Shown piece after piece: positions 1 to 9,728 of a stretch of DNA of 64,000 nucleotides. Origin of the DNA: Synechococcus sp. BIOS-U3-1. Lineage in GTDB: Bacteria > Cyanobacteriota > Cyanobacteriia > PCC-6307 > Cyanobiaceae. The stretch spans positions 1,674,001-1,738,000 of the forward strand of contig NZ_CP047936.1 in assembly GCF_014279975.1 (NCBI RefSeq). The letters run 5' to 3'. A program made the translations under genes and the position numbers. The notes beneath the pieces are model-generated. The model saw nothing but the letters and a program-made list of their open reading frames with translations. It was not told the origin of the DNA and did not search any database. Each line of letters starts with the position of its first letter. Position 1 is the first letter of the stretch.

Positions 1-104
1 AACTCAAAACGCCTCAGAGCTTCTCCACCCGTACAGGAACCGAGCAGAACCGTTAGTCCCAGAGCTGACACAGAGGCCAACGCTCGAGCGCCCAGTCGTT
101 TCAT
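1..104 (-). CDS. Lipoprotein, N-terminal part (runs off window)
   Basis: An open frame starts at an ATG at 104-102 and is still open at base 1, so only about 34 residues are visible. They form a bacterial lipoprotein signal: positive start (MKRLGAR), a hydrophobic stretch and a lipobox LLGSC followed by TGGE. The product should be lipidated at that Cys and exported. The mature domain lies outside the window, so no function is proposed. The 1 kb to its right holds no convincing gene. Confidence 0.7.
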   Translation of the reverse strand, partial: MKRLGARALASVSALGLTVLLGSCTGGEALRRFE

Positions 105-735
105 CCCAGAACCAGACACACCATCTTCACTCTCAATCGTTCCAGCTGAATCAGGCAATGCGCCTTGATGCTCATTGCTTTAGCGATCGGAGGCGCTGAT
201 GACAGCCGACACTCCACCCAACCAGATCGCGGAAGTCTTCTGACTTTCCGGCCCCGTGCTCCAACAGTTTCCACCCATCCGTGTGGCTGGTCCTTCGACA
301 GGCAGACATCAGGTGCGCCACGTCGATCGACACTCCATTGCACCGCCGCAGGTGCGCCGGAGCCGCATCAGCCCTACATCTGGACGTCATGGCCCCAGGG
401 ACGCCGCAGCCAGTCGCTTCGCACTCCTTCATTCATCCCCACGTGGTGGACTGAAACCATGCGCGAACGAGCGAGATAGGCCGTCTCTTCCATCCGGAAG
501 GGACGGCCTCCTTTTATGAAATCAACTGCTGTGACTGACAAGTGTCTTGACTGGACACAACCCGATAAGTGAGCACATAAGTCAGCACTAAACGGGAGCG
601 GTTGCAGGCTCACCAGGCAGCCTCAAAACGGTCCGTCCACAGTTCATCAGTGGAGCCAGAGGATCACAGCGTTCTCACTTCTGATGCTTCAACGACTCTT
701 GAGCACGGTCGACACGTCACCTTGCATCGCCCATC
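105..735. other. Gene-free stretch
   Basis: The open frames here overlap on both strands, lack ribosome sites and show no protein-like composition. The only structure I see is the hairpin element at 464-515. The stretch separates the leftward lipoprotein gene from the upstream region of the large exoprotein gene. Confidence 0.5.
464..515 (+). repeat. Interspersed hairpin element, copy 1
   Basis: A block ACGAGCGAG-(A/T)TAGGCCGTC leads into a hairpin (GCCGTC pairing with GACGGC, TCTTCC with GGAAGG) and then a T-rich tail (CTCCTTTT). The same order occurs on the minus strand at about 28783-28834 and 43803-43857. It resembles a terminator or the 3' end of a small RNA. No adjacent gene reads into it in this orientation. 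Confidence 0.6.
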
Positions 736-862
736 CGTTGCTCTGACGACCACTCAACTAGTGGCCAGAGAAAAAGTACAGATCAGGACCAAGACCTTGA
801 AAAACTCTCTTTGAAGAAGAAGAGAGGGAGCATGGGGGCCATCAGCCTCCGTGTTGGTAAGT
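736..862 (+). repeat. Upstream block shared with the second RTX-like gene, copy A
   Basis: Starting at CGTTGCTCTGACGAC, about 125 bp here align with 29521-29647, with shared blocks such as GAGAGAAAA, CAGGA-CAAGACC, AAGAGAGGGAG and ATGGGGG. Further short matches follow (TGGTATTCGG; GTGG-ATTTGATT). Both copies lie a few hundred bases upstream of, and in the same orientation as, an RTX-like gene. It may be a shared control region or a decayed small gene; the sequence does not decide. Confidence 0.6.
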
Positions 863-1144
863 CAGAGAGGCTCAGAAATGTCTGCTCGATCTCCAGTAAG
901 CACCGCTAGGCGGCAGATGCGCCTGGACATGCCCGCATCAAATTCCAGAACGGTCTGCTACACGGGAGCTTTGGCGTGACTGGTATTCGGGAGAGCAGAA
1001 CGCTGTCAAGGAGTGGGATTTGATTCGTTCACCAGGACTCCACCAGAACTGCTCACAGGCTGCACCAGGGCGCAACCAGAAGCTCACAAACGCATCGGAC
1101 ATGGTGCAGGTGTCCGGGAGAAATCCCACACCAACACAAGGTCA

Positions 1145-4100
1145 ATGGACGTCACTTACACCAAACTCCAACTCGACACAGCCGGCCGAACCGAACTGCT
1201 GAAGCAAACCGGCGACCAAACGATGATGGCCAAGCAAGGCGAGACCAGCTTTGCCATTCATGGCCAAGACGGCAAAGCCAGCACCGCAGTCGACCAGAAA
1301 TGGCACATGATCAGTGCCGAGCAAGTTGACGAAAGCGGAAGCGTAATCTGGCAAAACGCTAATACCGGAGCATTCCGCGAAACCAAATACAGCATCGACA
1401 ACACCCAAAAAACCTGGACTCAAAGCGGAGAGGCTCAGGAACTCAACACCAGTGAGCTTTACGAGCGGGAAGGCGAACACAAAGCAGACCTCAATGGTGA
1501 TGGCTTTCAAAGCTCAAGCGCACTTTCGCTGAAAGGTCCTGTCAATCAACAGCAAGGTTCATCTGAAATCATGCTGGAAGGCGATGGTCTAATCAGCAGC
1601 ACAAACAATGTTGTCGGCCAATGGAAAGCAGACCGCAACACTGAATACTCCATCGAAGGAAAGGACAAAGGCCTGTTTGACATTGACAACACTGGCAAAG
1701 TGGAATTCAAGGGCGATGCATTTGCTCCAGATCCAAGCAAAGCAAAGGGTCCAGCAGCCTATGAATTCACTATCAAAGCCACTGATAAGTCAACGAATCA
1801 GAGTGTGACCCAAACGGTCAAACTGCAACAAAGACATGTCATCGAAGTAACCAGCAACGCTGGAGACACAAGCAAAGGCTCTTTTGGGTGGGCCGTGCAG
1901 CAGGCCAATCAGCTAGGGGCTAAAAACATTGCCTCCGAGATTCGCTTCAAAGAAAGCATGACAATTCAAAGCGAAAAAGGATATCGGCTCACGCATGGCG
2001 ATATCAAAATCAACACTTATGACTCAAAAAATATCTCGATCAAACGCATAAGCCATGGCTCAGCCTTCACGATTGGAGAATACAAATACGCAAACAAGCA
2101 CGATGTCAACAAACAACCAGATCTAAATGTTGATGCCTCAAATATCAACGTATTCGAAACAACTGCTAAAGGACAAGATGCTGCAGAAAACGGCGGCGGC
2201 GGTGGCGGCTACGGGGCAGGAGCGGGAATCCTTCATTACAACGGACATCTGACTTGGAGCGATAGCGTCATCCAAGGGAACAAAGTGATAGGTGGTAAGG
2301 GAGCATTGATTCCCACTGCAGGAGAAGAGCCGTACGAGGGTTACAAGGGAAGGTTCTACTTTTATAACTATGCAAAAGCTGGAAATCCAGGTCTAAGAGG
2401 CGGTGGACTCAATGACCGCAACCATAGTTTTGGCAGCAAGCATGTTGAGGGTGGCGCACCAGGGAAGAAAGACCCCGCTCTCTTTCCTTCGAACTGGGAA
2501 GGCCACCATGGGAAAAATGGTTCAAATGCACCGAATAGTGCCCAGCTAGGAGAGGGCGGTATTGGACCTGCAGCTCCTGGCGCCAGCGAGTGGAGCCGCG
2601 CTAGAGATGCCTTCGGCATAAGGGGCACTAAAGGCAACACGGGGCTATATGGAACAGGCTCGGATGCAGGCTATGGCGGAGGCCAGGCAGTCCATCCTTT
2701 CGACGGGGTTGATGACTCCAACACAAGAGGATGGGGAGGCACCAACACTCAGTTTGCACACGATATTCGACGACACACCGGCGCGGACGGGGCGGGACAA
2801 GGCGGATTCATAAATTCATTAGCCCACAAGAATGACAAAAACTCGGTAACGGTCAGGTCAACTGATGCATTAGGAAACCAAGCAGAGTCCTCCACTTCAG
2901 CCGGCAAAACCAATAACATTCACAGCAGATACATTGAAATCAAAATCGACAATTACCGTCAGCATGACAACCACAAAACGCCTGACATTAAGCGACAAAT
3001 TGTTGCGCCAGGTGCATATAATACTGATCACAATGTTGACCGAAGCAAAGCATTCGCGAATTCAGCTACATTTGTCAAAGCACCAGACAAAGAGCCCACA
3101 AGCATCACGGTTAGATCAAATTCTTTTGTAGTCAAAGAGAATGAAGCGAACATTGTTGGTCAAACCATTGAGCTTGACCCAAACAAGTCGCATGTCATCT
3201 TTTCAGCGATGCAGAGGGGCGACAGCAATACTGTCACCGCAGAAGTCCAGAATTGGCAAAGCTGGAGAGATGGAATTTCAGGGATTATGCAGAAGGTATA
3301 TTCCGTGAAGACAGAAGAAGCGATTCGTAATAGCAGGAAAGGATTCTTGGAGGCTTGGGGTTCAATAGGAATCCAAGCAGCTGGCCAAGCCGGCGCCAAA
3401 ACAGGACCATTCAGTCTATTTGTCAATTTAGTTAAAGGAATCGGGAGTGAAATATCCGAAACGACCCGCATCGAGAAAGAGCTCAAACAGAGAGAAGAGA
3501 CGATCAAGGAAGGGATGAAAATCGAAGCCCAATTTAAGGATGGTTTAAAGACAAATCACATTCAGGTCAACCATGTAATAACGCGCCCAGACCATAACAA
3601 CTTCCGCCTTGGAACTCATACGGTGGAATTTGAGCCAGGGCTTGATCCATTGCTGAAATGGGAACGTGTGACAAATGGACAGGCAATTATATCAATCAAT
3701 AATAGGGACTTTAACAACAGGACGGCAAACAACAAGGCCAAGCAATTTGCGCTTTTGAGGTTGACGAAAGAGCAGACAAAAGAGATGGCGAATATCCCAA
3801 ACAAGAGTGATTATATTAATAACTTTATTCAATTCGAACGTAAAACAGTAAATGGCAATAGCTTCGCTTTTGCAAGACTAGGAGCTCAGTCAAAATGGCT
3901 TAAAGTCACAAACGAGTCCCAGCATCGACTCACAGGAAATGGCAATGACCGAGTGAAAATCAAAAGAGATTATCAAGGCAACGATATTCATACGAACTTG
4001 ATAGTTCGTACTTATCAAGGTGATGATGTTGTTGAAGGTGACGAAGGCGCCAGCACTTTCCATCTAGGCCAAGGGAATGATTACGTACAACCCGGGCTAG

Positions 4101-5221
4101 GCAAGGATGTTGTCAAAGGTGGTGAAGGAATCGACACAGTCAGCTACAGCAACATAGAACAAGCCCTGAAGATAAGAGCCCAAGATGAAAAGATAAGCGT
4201 AAAATTTGCAAAAGAAAAAGCAAAAGCAAAAGCAAAAGCAACAGATCCGATCATGGACGACACGCTCACAGAAGTAGAAAATCTATTTTTTGGCAAAAAA
4301 GCTGATATCGATCTCAAAGGGCTAGCACCTGCTGTGGAATTCTCAACAACTGATCCGAATCGAACAAGGAATAGACAAGTTGCCAGGACGATCGTGTTCA
4401 AAGAAGGCTCCACATTTAAAGGATCAGAAGGAGATGAAAAGATCATCGTTGACTTTGATACCAAGAAGGGAACCTCTAATACAGTTGACTCGATCAAGAA
4501 AGTATCAATCGATGGCCGAGGCGGAAGAGACACTGTAGTAATTAATGGCTTAGATTCGCACCTAGAAAATGGGCACAAAGTGTCTATTGATAGAACAAAA
4601 AAAGAGGTCAACCTCATTAAAGGTGATAGCAAGAAAACAATTGTTAGCTATGAAAACATCATGGGAGATCCAACAGTCATCACCCAAGAAAACCAGGTTG
4701 TTGAGCCGGAGCTCAATCCATCCAAGACTGCAGTAGAAGAGGTTAAAAAGGCCGACCCAAGTGTTAGCCCACAAACCCAATCTAATGCTGAGCCAACAAC
4801 TACCTCCACATCAGCTGATCAGTCAATGATGGTTGATTCACTCACTGGAAACATTGTTGAATCCGCCAACAATGTCACCGGCACCGTATCGCAATTAAAA
4901 GGCGAAACTGATTCTCTTACCGGACAGACAATGACCAATGCAGATGCAGACAGCTCTGACTGGACACCAATGCATCACGATGCCGGCCTCAGTGAAGGGT
5001 ACATGAATCATTCAAGAAATCCGCTTGCAGCTCAGCCCAATGGCATCAATTCCAGCAATGAGTTCACCATTCATGCTGAAACATTCAGCCGGCTGGAGGT
5101 CGATGCGATCGCAACATCCATGCCTGATCAATCTGTTATTGGCGATCCATTCGAGGCCGTGGGAGCTAACGCAACCTATCGGACAACGTCTGCGCCAGCT
5201 GGAGTTGTTGAGATGTTCTAG
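1145..5221 (+). CDS. Large secreted RTX/cadherin-like protein (1358 aa)
   Basis: A probable Ca-binding exoprotein. Residues about 112-121 hold a DLNGDG loop, and 165-228 resemble a cadherin-type repeat (GLFDIDNTGKVEF, then YEFTIKATD). Residues 236-255 look like the entry to a beta-helix (TSNAGDTSKGSFGWAVQQAN). A Gly-rich block follows from about 348, and about 930-1000 has RTX-like GNGND / QGNDYVQPG / GGEGIDTVSYS motifs. No classical signal peptide is seen, as expected for type I secretion, but no transporter lies in the window. I chose ATG 1145 (AAGG upstream); an in-frame GTG at 1013 would sit directly on its own Shine-Dalgarno. A strong terminator follows. Role unknown: adhesin, S-layer-like or toxin-like are all possible. 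Confidence 0.75.
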   Translation: MDVTYTKLQLDTAGRTELLKQTGDQTMMAKQGETSFAIHGQDGKASTAVDQKWHMISAEQVDESGSVIWQNANTGAFRETKYSIDNTQKTWTQSGEAQELNTSELYEREGEHKADLNGDGFQSSSALSLKGPVNQQQGSSEIMLEGDGLISSTNNVVGQWKADRNTEYSIEGKDKGLFDIDNTGKVEFKGDAFAPDPSKAKGPAAYEFTIKATDKSTNQSVTQTVKLQQRHVIEVTSNAGDTSKGSFGWAVQQANQLGAKNIASEIRFKESMTIQSEKGYRLTHGDIKINTYDSKNISIKRISHGSAFTIGEYKYANKHDVNKQPDLNVDASNINVFETTAKGQDAAENGGGGGGYGAGAGILHYNGHLTWSDSVIQGNKVIGGKGALIPTAGEEPYEGYKGRFYFYNYAKAGNPGLRGGGLNDRNHSFGSKHVEGGAPGKKDPALFPSNWEGHHGKNGSNAPNSAQLGEGGIGPAAPGASEWSRARDAFGIRGTKGNTGLYGTGSDAGYGGGQAVHPFDGVDDSNTRGWGGTNTQFAHDIRRHTGADGAGQGGFINSLAHKNDKNSVTVRSTDALGNQAESSTSAGKTNNIHSRYIEIKIDNYRQHDNHKTPDIKRQIVAPGAYNTDHNVDRSKAFANSATFVKAPDKEPTSITVRSNSFVVKENEANIVGQTIELDPNKSHVIFSAMQRGDSNTVTAEVQNWQSWRDGISGIMQKVYSVKTEEAIRNSRKGFLEAWGSIGIQAAGQAGAKTGPFSLFVNLVKGIGSEISETTRIEKELKQREETIKEGMKIEAQFKDGLKTNHIQVNHVITRPDHNNFRLGTHTVEFEPGLDPLLKWERVTNGQAIISINNRDFNNRTANNKAKQFALLRLTKEQTKEMANIPNKSDYINNFIQFERKTVNGNSFAFARLGAQSKWLKVTNESQHRLTGNGNDRVKIKRDYQGNDIHTNLIVRTYQGDDVVEGDEGASTFHLGQGNDYVQPGLGKDVVKGGEGIDTVSYSNIEQALKIRAQDEKISVKFAKEKAKAKAKATDPIMDDTLTEVENLFFGKKADIDLKGLAPAVEFSTTDPNRTRNRQVARTIVFKEGSTFKGSEGDEKIIVDFDTKKGTSNTVDSIKKVSIDGRGGRDTVVINGLDSHLENGHKVSIDRTKKEVNLIKGDSKKTIVSYENIMGDPTVITQENQVVEPELNPSKTAVEEVKKADPSVSPQTQSNAEPTTTSTSADQSMMVDSLTGNIVESANNVTGTVSQLKGETDSLTGQTMTNADADSSDWTPMHHDAGLSEGYMNHSRNPLAAQPNGINSSNEFTIHAETFSRLEVDAIATSMPDQSVIGDPFEAVGANATYRTTSAPAGVVEMF

Positions 5222-5264
5222 CAGTCATTTAAGATTTAATGATGATTAAAACGACTAGACCAAG

Positions 5265-5287
5265 CCCCGCTAAGTGCGGGGTTTTTT
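5265..5287 (+). terminator. Rho-independent terminator of the RTX-like gene
   Basis: CCCCGC-TAAGT-GCGGGG followed by six T. The same hairpin and flank (GCGGGGTTTTTTATTGCCCTGG) recur at 23849-23873 (opposite strand) and, shortened, at 31448-31482, each time beside DUF3104-like sequence. Confidence 0.85.
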
Positions 5288-5289
5288 AT

Positions 5290-5447
5290 TGCCCTGGATC
5301 CCTCGGCAGGATTTGAGTCACCGGATCAGCCCGGAGTCGACATCAGCGATCTGAAAGAGGTTGTCCATGGAAGGGGCACGGGCACGCCGCAGCTTTTCTC
5401 CGGTCAGGTCGTCATGCCGCACGATCACCGTCATCCCTGGAGCAACG
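5290..5447 (-). pseudogene. Truncated copy of the DUF3104-like gene (C-terminal part)
   Basis: Minus-strand translation gives VAPGMTVIVRHDDLTGEK, then DNLFQIADVDSGLIR, closely matching the intact copy at 23459-23851 (TGMTVIVKHDLQTGEK, NLFQIADVDSGVIR). The N-terminal part is missing. The WWMGQVIHC segment is lost, and about 20 bp after GLIR are deleted, which brings a stop into frame. The remaining 3' end and the adjoining terminator still align with the intact copy. Confidence 0.75.
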
Positions 5448-5626
5448 GCCAAAACGTGATCGATCTTGTTGAACCCAACGGAACCAAGCGATCCATCGTC
5501 CTTTGGCAGAACGGAGATGCTGAGCTGTTTCTCAACAACAAGCGCTACGTCGGCACTCACAACAGTTCTGGTGATCGGGTCGCAGTGACCGTCGGTCGAG
5601 GAAACTTTCAGTTCATCGCTCCCTGA
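5414..5626 (+). CDS. Small hypothetical protein (70 aa), uncertain
   Basis: An open frame whose later part (VIDLVEPNGTKRSIVLWQNG onward) reads like a compact beta-rich domain. The first 12 or so codons run antisense through the DUF3104 remnant, so the true start may be the GTG near 5455, or the frame may be the tail of a broken gene. No ribosome site is evident. Function unknown. Confidence 0.35.
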   Translation: MPHDHRHPWSNGQNVIDLVEPNGTKRSIVLWQNGDAELFLNNKRYVGTHNSSGDRVAVTVGRGNFQFIAP

Positions 5627-5737
5627 AGTCAATAAACCACCTGCCCCTCTCCGGAGGGAAGGCCTTCCGTTTCTCCATGCATCACGGCTGCCCGTTCCAG
5701 CAGCCACGATTGGTGGTCGATTAACCCACTTAAGGCC

Positions 5738-6358
5738 ATGCATGACCCCCGCTCTGCGCTGGTGCAGTACAACAGCGGACATTGGAAGGGTTGCTTCATC
5801 CGGCTGAGCAGCAGCGGCAAAGAGGAAGATCGTTTCCCGACATCGCTCCAGGTGCAAGAACGCGATGGCGTGATTGAAAACTGCCTCACCTACCTCTCCA
5901 GCGGTCAGCAGCGGTCGATGAATTTCGAAAACATACCTTTCACCATGCAGGTGGATGCAAGTGGCGGATGGTCACTCGGCCCCAGTGCGATTACTCCCCT
6001 GGCCTGGGTAGGAGAACTGAGCGTCGTCCATGGCGAAGAACGGCGACGGCTTGTTGCGCGCCATGGATTCAATGGTCTTGATCAGGTGGTCTACATCGTT
6101 GAAACCAGGCAAGGCCGTGAACCAGAAGCACCGGTTCAGCCCTTGGAATGCATGACAAGAACCAGTGGCAACTGGATGATCTGGCAGCCAGAGCCGAATG
6201 TTGAGCTGTTACTTGATGCGAGAGATCGACAGATGGGAGATGCAACGGCCTGTGGCCTGCGCTGGATCACTCCCCAGGGGCAAACACATCAGATCGTGCG
6301 TCGCTACGACGCCAACGGATACCTCGAGACCCTCTCGGAAACAGACATCTGGGGATGA
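5738..6358 (+). CDS. DUF3598-like calycin/lipocalin-fold protein
   Basis: 206 residues with the feel of the cyanobacterial DUF3598 family: an early W-x-G-xF block (HWKGCFIRLSSSG), alternating beta strands and a C-terminal segment of the type ITPQGQTHQIVRRYDANG. Relatives have a lipocalin-like barrel related to CpcS-type bilin lyases, but family members are mostly of unknown function. No signal peptide, so probably cytoplasmic. Family call is from recognition only. Confidence 0.65.
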   Translation: MHDPRSALVQYNSGHWKGCFIRLSSSGKEEDRFPTSLQVQERDGVIENCLTYLSSGQQRSMNFENIPFTMQVDASGGWSLGPSAITPLAWVGELSVVHGEERRRLVARHGFNGLDQVVYIVETRQGREPEAPVQPLECMTRTSGNWMIWQPEPNVELLLDARDRQMGDATACGLRWITPQGQTHQIVRRYDANGYLETLSETDIWG

Positions 6359-6369
6359 CGCGTGAGGGG

Positions 6370-6750
6370 CTATCGACTGCAGAAATCATCAAGCATCGAT
6401 TGCTTGCACTCGGAGAGCGTCATGCCGTAAACGATGGTGTTGCCATTGGCTGGATTGCGCAGCCCGAATGAACCTGCAAATCCGCGCAGCATCCACTCCC
6501 CTCCTCGAGTGTCTTTGTAGAAACCCACAGTGCGCGCAACTCCGTCTTTGAAGTGCGTGAATACATCACTTGCGCCGTCTTTCCATGCCAATCGGAAGAC
6601 GTTGCAGGGAGCGTCCGGACAAAGGAAAGTTCGCCTGCAATCAAGACTTCGATTGTTGTAGAGACAGCTCGACCACCGATCGGCCCTGGCCGGTCCCAGC
6701 GAGCCAAGAGCAATCACAGGCAAAGCGAAAGCAACTAACAGTGAACGCAT
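6370..6750 (-). CDS. Small secreted Cys-containing protein
   Basis: From the ATG at 6750, residues 1-23 form a Sec signal peptide ending at an A-R-A site (MRSLLVAFALPVIALGSLGP then ARA). The mature part has six Cys (SSCLYNN, LDCRR, FLCPDAPC, ECKQS, FCSR), suggesting disulfides after export. An earlier in-frame ATG at 6780 would bury the signal peptide. The upstream 63-residue gene ends just before it, so the two may be co-transcribed. Family not recognised. Confidence 0.65.
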   Translation of the reverse strand: MRSLLVAFALPVIALGSLGPARADRWSSCLYNNRSLDCRRTFLCPDAPCNVFRLAWKDGASDVFTHFKDGVARTVGFYKDTRGGEWMLRGFAGSFGLRNPANGNTIVYGMTLSECKQSMLDDFCSR

Positions 6751-6761
6751 CTTGGATGCAC

Positions 6762-6953
6762 TCAATCCAGTTGCCAGCATTCACTGCCATTCCTGGTCAT
6801 CAAACAAACCAGACTCGATTCCCTACTGATCACCCGATAGGTGTGACCATCTGCATCACTTTTGGATCTTGCATGCCAAAGAGCGTGGTCTTTGGTGTCG
6901 TGCAAGTCGGTCTGATGCCAGCCTGCATCGGTCAGCTCTTCGATCTGAAACAC
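6762..6953 (-). CDS. Small hypothetical protein (63 aa)
   Basis: Compact soluble protein beginning MFQIEELTDAGWHQTDLHD, with a KSDADGHTYRVIS segment typical of a small alpha/beta fold. It lies 11 bp upstream of the next minus-strand gene, so an operon is likely. Composition supports a real gene; function unknown. Confidence 0.6.
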   Translation of the reverse strand: MFQIEELTDAGWHQTDLHDTKDHALWHARSKSDADGHTYRVISRESSLVCLMTRNGSECWQLD

Positions 6954-7185
6954 AACATCTTTTGGCTTCTGTGTTCAAGATGTGCGGCTGAAACAGACAT
7001 CTCGCGAAGCAACCGAAAGATGTCGGGATTGGTTCACGCCCATTCGCAGTTGATCAAGCGATCAGACTGAATAGACCTGATCAGCAGGCGATCCCGGTTT
7101 CAAACTGTCTAAGGCAGATGCATTGCCCTGCAGGCGGTCTCGGCGAGCAGCGCATCACTAGACCAAGTCCACACCTCCGCTTGCT

Positions 7186-7214
7186 TTGCACTCCGTTACA
7201 AAAGGCTGTAATAT
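7186..7214 (+). promoter_or_regulatory. Sigma70-type promoter of hli gene
   Basis: TTGCAC at 7186-7191 and TAATAT at 7209-7214 are separated by 17 bp, placing transcription start about 15 bp before the Hli start codon at 7236. Good match to a housekeeping-type cyanobacterial promoter. Confidence 0.55.
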
Positions 7215-7235
7215 TGCTTCACAAGCAAAAAGCTC

Positions 7236-7436
7236 ATGGGTTCTTCAACTCCTACACAGGATCAGTGGTATCAAGATGCAGCTGCTAGCCAGATCAAAGG
7301 CGAGCGGATGGTGCGTGCAGAGCTTTTAAACGGTCGCGTTGCCATGCTCGGATTCGTAGTGGGTGTACTCACCGAAGCATTGACCGGCCACGGCATCCTC
7401 AGCCAGATCACTTTTGGAATGCTGGGCCTCAGCTGA
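7236..7436 (+). CDS. hli: High-light-inducible protein (Hli/ScpB-type)
   Basis: 66 residues with one membrane helix and the chlorophyll-binding motif of the LHC superfamily: ERMVRAELLNGRVAMLGF, then a TEALTGHGILSQ tail. Hli proteins bind chlorophyll and carotenoid in the thylakoid and protect photosystems and chlorophyll synthesis under stress. A clear promoter lies upstream and a terminator downstream, so the gene is monocistronic. Confidence 0.92.
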   Translation: MGSSTPTQDQWYQDAAASQIKGERMVRAELLNGRVAMLGFVVGVLTEALTGHGILSQITFGMLGLS

Positions 7437-7463
7437 GCTCTCTTATTCACCTCCAGCCAATCG

Positions 7464-7501
7464 AAAGCACCTCCTAAGCAATTGCTAAGAGGTGCTTTTT
7501 T
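7464..7501 (+). terminator. Terminator of hli gene
   Basis: AAAGCACCTC pairs with GAGGTGCTTT across an AT-rich centre that is itself palindromic (TAAGCAATTGCTAA); the run of T extends to 7501. Confidence 0.85.
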
Positions 7502-7578
7502 GATGGGAACCTACAGAACTGAGCCGTTTGAAAGATCCCGGAGGTTCCCTAAATTTCAAGAGAACGGCTGCAGAAACG

Positions 7579-9504
7579 ATGGCGCTTGTTTACAGCGAGT
7601 GGGCCGGTCCACTGCTTGAGACCATCAATGCCGACATCGCCAACAGATCGACACTGGCGTCGAGTCTGCTCACACCCATTGTCTACGGAGCTGATCTGTT
7701 CGGCGACGAAGCGAAGTTTCTGACCGGCAACTTCGGCTTCGACGGATACATAGGCGTCCCACGCTTGATGGGTGCCAATGCAGAACAGGCTGCTGCGGAA
7801 TTCAATGTGGCCTGGCAAACCATTGACCCGACGCTGAACCCAACCCTCAGAGCACTCACATCCGCCGGCGGCCTGGTAGGTGCGAGCGGCACCTACGCCA
7901 CCAGACTGATGCTCGCTGACACCATGCCGCTGGTGTTCAGCTTTCCCGTGCTGCCCTCGTACCTGGATGCCGATGGTAGTGACTTTGAGGTGACCCTGAG
8001 TGACGGGACGACGGTGACCCCCCAGATCGCTGGCCTGATGCCGAACCTCGAGCACAACGAGCGTCAGACGGTGGTGATCATGGGTGATTTCGGCAATCGC
8101 ACCACACCTGGCAATGCCGGTGCCAAATACCCGATATCGGTAGCGATCGTCAACGACGGCACACCGCTTCAGATGATTGGCAGGTCAGGAGCGGTCGATG
8201 CCGTTGGGCTGTCGATCGACAGCAGCAACTCTTATGTAGCAGGCAATGGTCCTCGACTGGTGTCCGCGAAGCTCAATCTGTACAGCGATCTGGGAGAGGG
8301 CGGACCCGTTGGTGTCGGTGCTGCATCACAAAACAACAGTGGCTCTGATTCCTATGGCGATCAGGCTCAGTACCGGTTGCGGCTGTACACCAGCGCCGGT
8401 TTTTCACCGGACGGCATCGCGAGCCTGATGCCGAATGACTTCGGCCGGTTTTTCCAGCTGAAAGCGACCACGGGAAGCGGTGAGAGCGTCACGATCACTG
8501 AAACGGGAGTGTCCTATGCCATCGGGAATCAGGGCATGGTCGCCGTGGTGGGCCTCGCTGATCTGGCACCTGCAGGGACTCCTTTGAACGCGGCTTATGT
8601 CGAGGACCATGACAACTACTACGACGTCATCCTTGAAGGTGATCGAAACGCCATCAAGTCACTCAGTGCAGTGCGCATGCCATCCGGAAATGGCTACAGC
8701 GCTGTTTACAACCCGGGCGGACCAGGGAACAGTCCCAATGCCCCCGGTGCCGCTCCAGGCCCGTTCACCGTGCCAAGCCAGGACCACAGCATTCCAATCA
8801 GCTTCGATCTGGACGGTGCCAGGCAGGTCACCTTTGTGGAAAGCGACGGTGCCGTCCTGCGCAATCCTTGGAATCTTCAACCTGTGGGTCGCCTGTTGGG
8901 AACTGCGGTCGAAGACATACTCACAGGACAGACAATCCTGGCTTACATCGATCCTCAGGGCCGTCGCTTCTTCAGCAGTTTCGAAGCGTCATCCTCAACA
9001 GCAACGGATCTTCCAGGCCAAAGAGCTCAGCTGTCTGTCATTGATCTGATCGATATCAGCGACGCTGATGCAGAGAGTGATGTAAACGTCTCGGGATCCT
9101 TCAGTCGATCGGCTGCAGACGTCTCCGTTCTTCAGTGGTATTCGGTCAGCGACGACAAGGGCACGGTGGTGGATCCACTCAGCGGATCAATCCTAAAACC
9201 CGGCGAGCCTGGATATGCCGAAGCAGCAGGCCGTCGCGCCGATCTGATCAGCGACAACACCCTGGAGTTAACCAACTCCAAGATCGCTCCCTTCAGCATC
9301 ACCCTGGAGAGCGGTGCGATCTACGCACCGTTGATCATCAATCAGACGAGCGGTGAGCGCTATTTCGCCTTTGCCGCGGCCAACCCCGACAAACTCGTGC
9401 ATTTCACCGGGTTCGGCGCCAATGGATGGGGCATGGAGGATGGCTACGGAGGCGGCGATCGCGACTATGACGACCTGATTGTGCGTTTCAGCCTGGGAGT
9501 CTGA
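7579..9504 (+). CDS. Large exoprotein with C-terminal DUF4114-like domain
   Basis: 641 residues from ATG 7579; an upstream in-frame TTG at 7528 would add 17 residues of poor quality. The last 70 residues fit DUF4114: a strand-rich segment, then GYGGGDRDYDDLIVRF, an acidic Ca-binding-like end usual for cell-surface or secreted proteins. The central part is rich in Asp, Gly and Ser. No N-terminal signal peptide, suggesting non-Sec export. It stands alone between hli and a leftward membrane gene. Role unknown. Confidence 0.7.
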   Translation: MALVYSEWAGPLLETINADIANRSTLASSLLTPIVYGADLFGDEAKFLTGNFGFDGYIGVPRLMGANAEQAAAEFNVAWQTIDPTLNPTLRALTSAGGLVGASGTYATRLMLADTMPLVFSFPVLPSYLDADGSDFEVTLSDGTTVTPQIAGLMPNLEHNERQTVVIMGDFGNRTTPGNAGAKYPISVAIVNDGTPLQMIGRSGAVDAVGLSIDSSNSYVAGNGPRLVSAKLNLYSDLGEGGPVGVGAASQNNSGSDSYGDQAQYRLRLYTSAGFSPDGIASLMPNDFGRFFQLKATTGSGESVTITETGVSYAIGNQGMVAVVGLADLAPAGTPLNAAYVEDHDNYYDVILEGDRNAIKSLSAVRMPSGNGYSAVYNPGGPGNSPNAPGAAPGPFTVPSQDHSIPISFDLDGARQVTFVESDGAVLRNPWNLQPVGRLLGTAVEDILTGQTILAYIDPQGRRFFSSFEASSSTATDLPGQRAQLSVIDLIDISDADAESDVNVSGSFSRSAADVSVLQWYSVSDDKGTVVDPLSGSILKPGEPGYAEAAGRRADLISDNTLELTNSKIAPFSITLESGAIYAPLIINQTSGERYFAFAAANPDKLVHFTGFGANGWGMEDGYGGGDRDYDDLIVRFSLGV

Positions 9505-9524
9505 ACAACGCCCTCATCTCCCAG

Positions 9525-9728
9525 TCACTCGTCCTTGGTCTGGCCTGACGCAGCGATCCTGGCGTCCGCCCAGCGCGCAAAGAAATACACCCCCACAAAC
9601 AAGGGCGTGTAAGCCAGCCACATCCGTTCAGGAGCCAAACCACTGTTGTTAATCACAGTCAGTCCGCCATACCCCACCAGGAAATAGATCACAGCCCTTC
9701 GGAGGGCGCCCACCTGCTTGGGATTCAT
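9525..9728 (-). CDS. Small two-helix membrane protein
   Basis: 67 residues with two hydrophobic segments (AVIYFLVGYGGLTVINNSG and MWLAYTPLFVGVYFFARW) and a charged tail. Starts MNPKQVGALRRA, giving a positive, probably cytoplasmic N-terminus. Convergent with the DUF4114 gene. Function unknown. Confidence 0.6.
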   Translation of the reverse strand: MNPKQVGALRRAVIYFLVGYGGLTVINNSGLAPERMWLAYTPLFVGVYFFARWADARIAASGQTKDE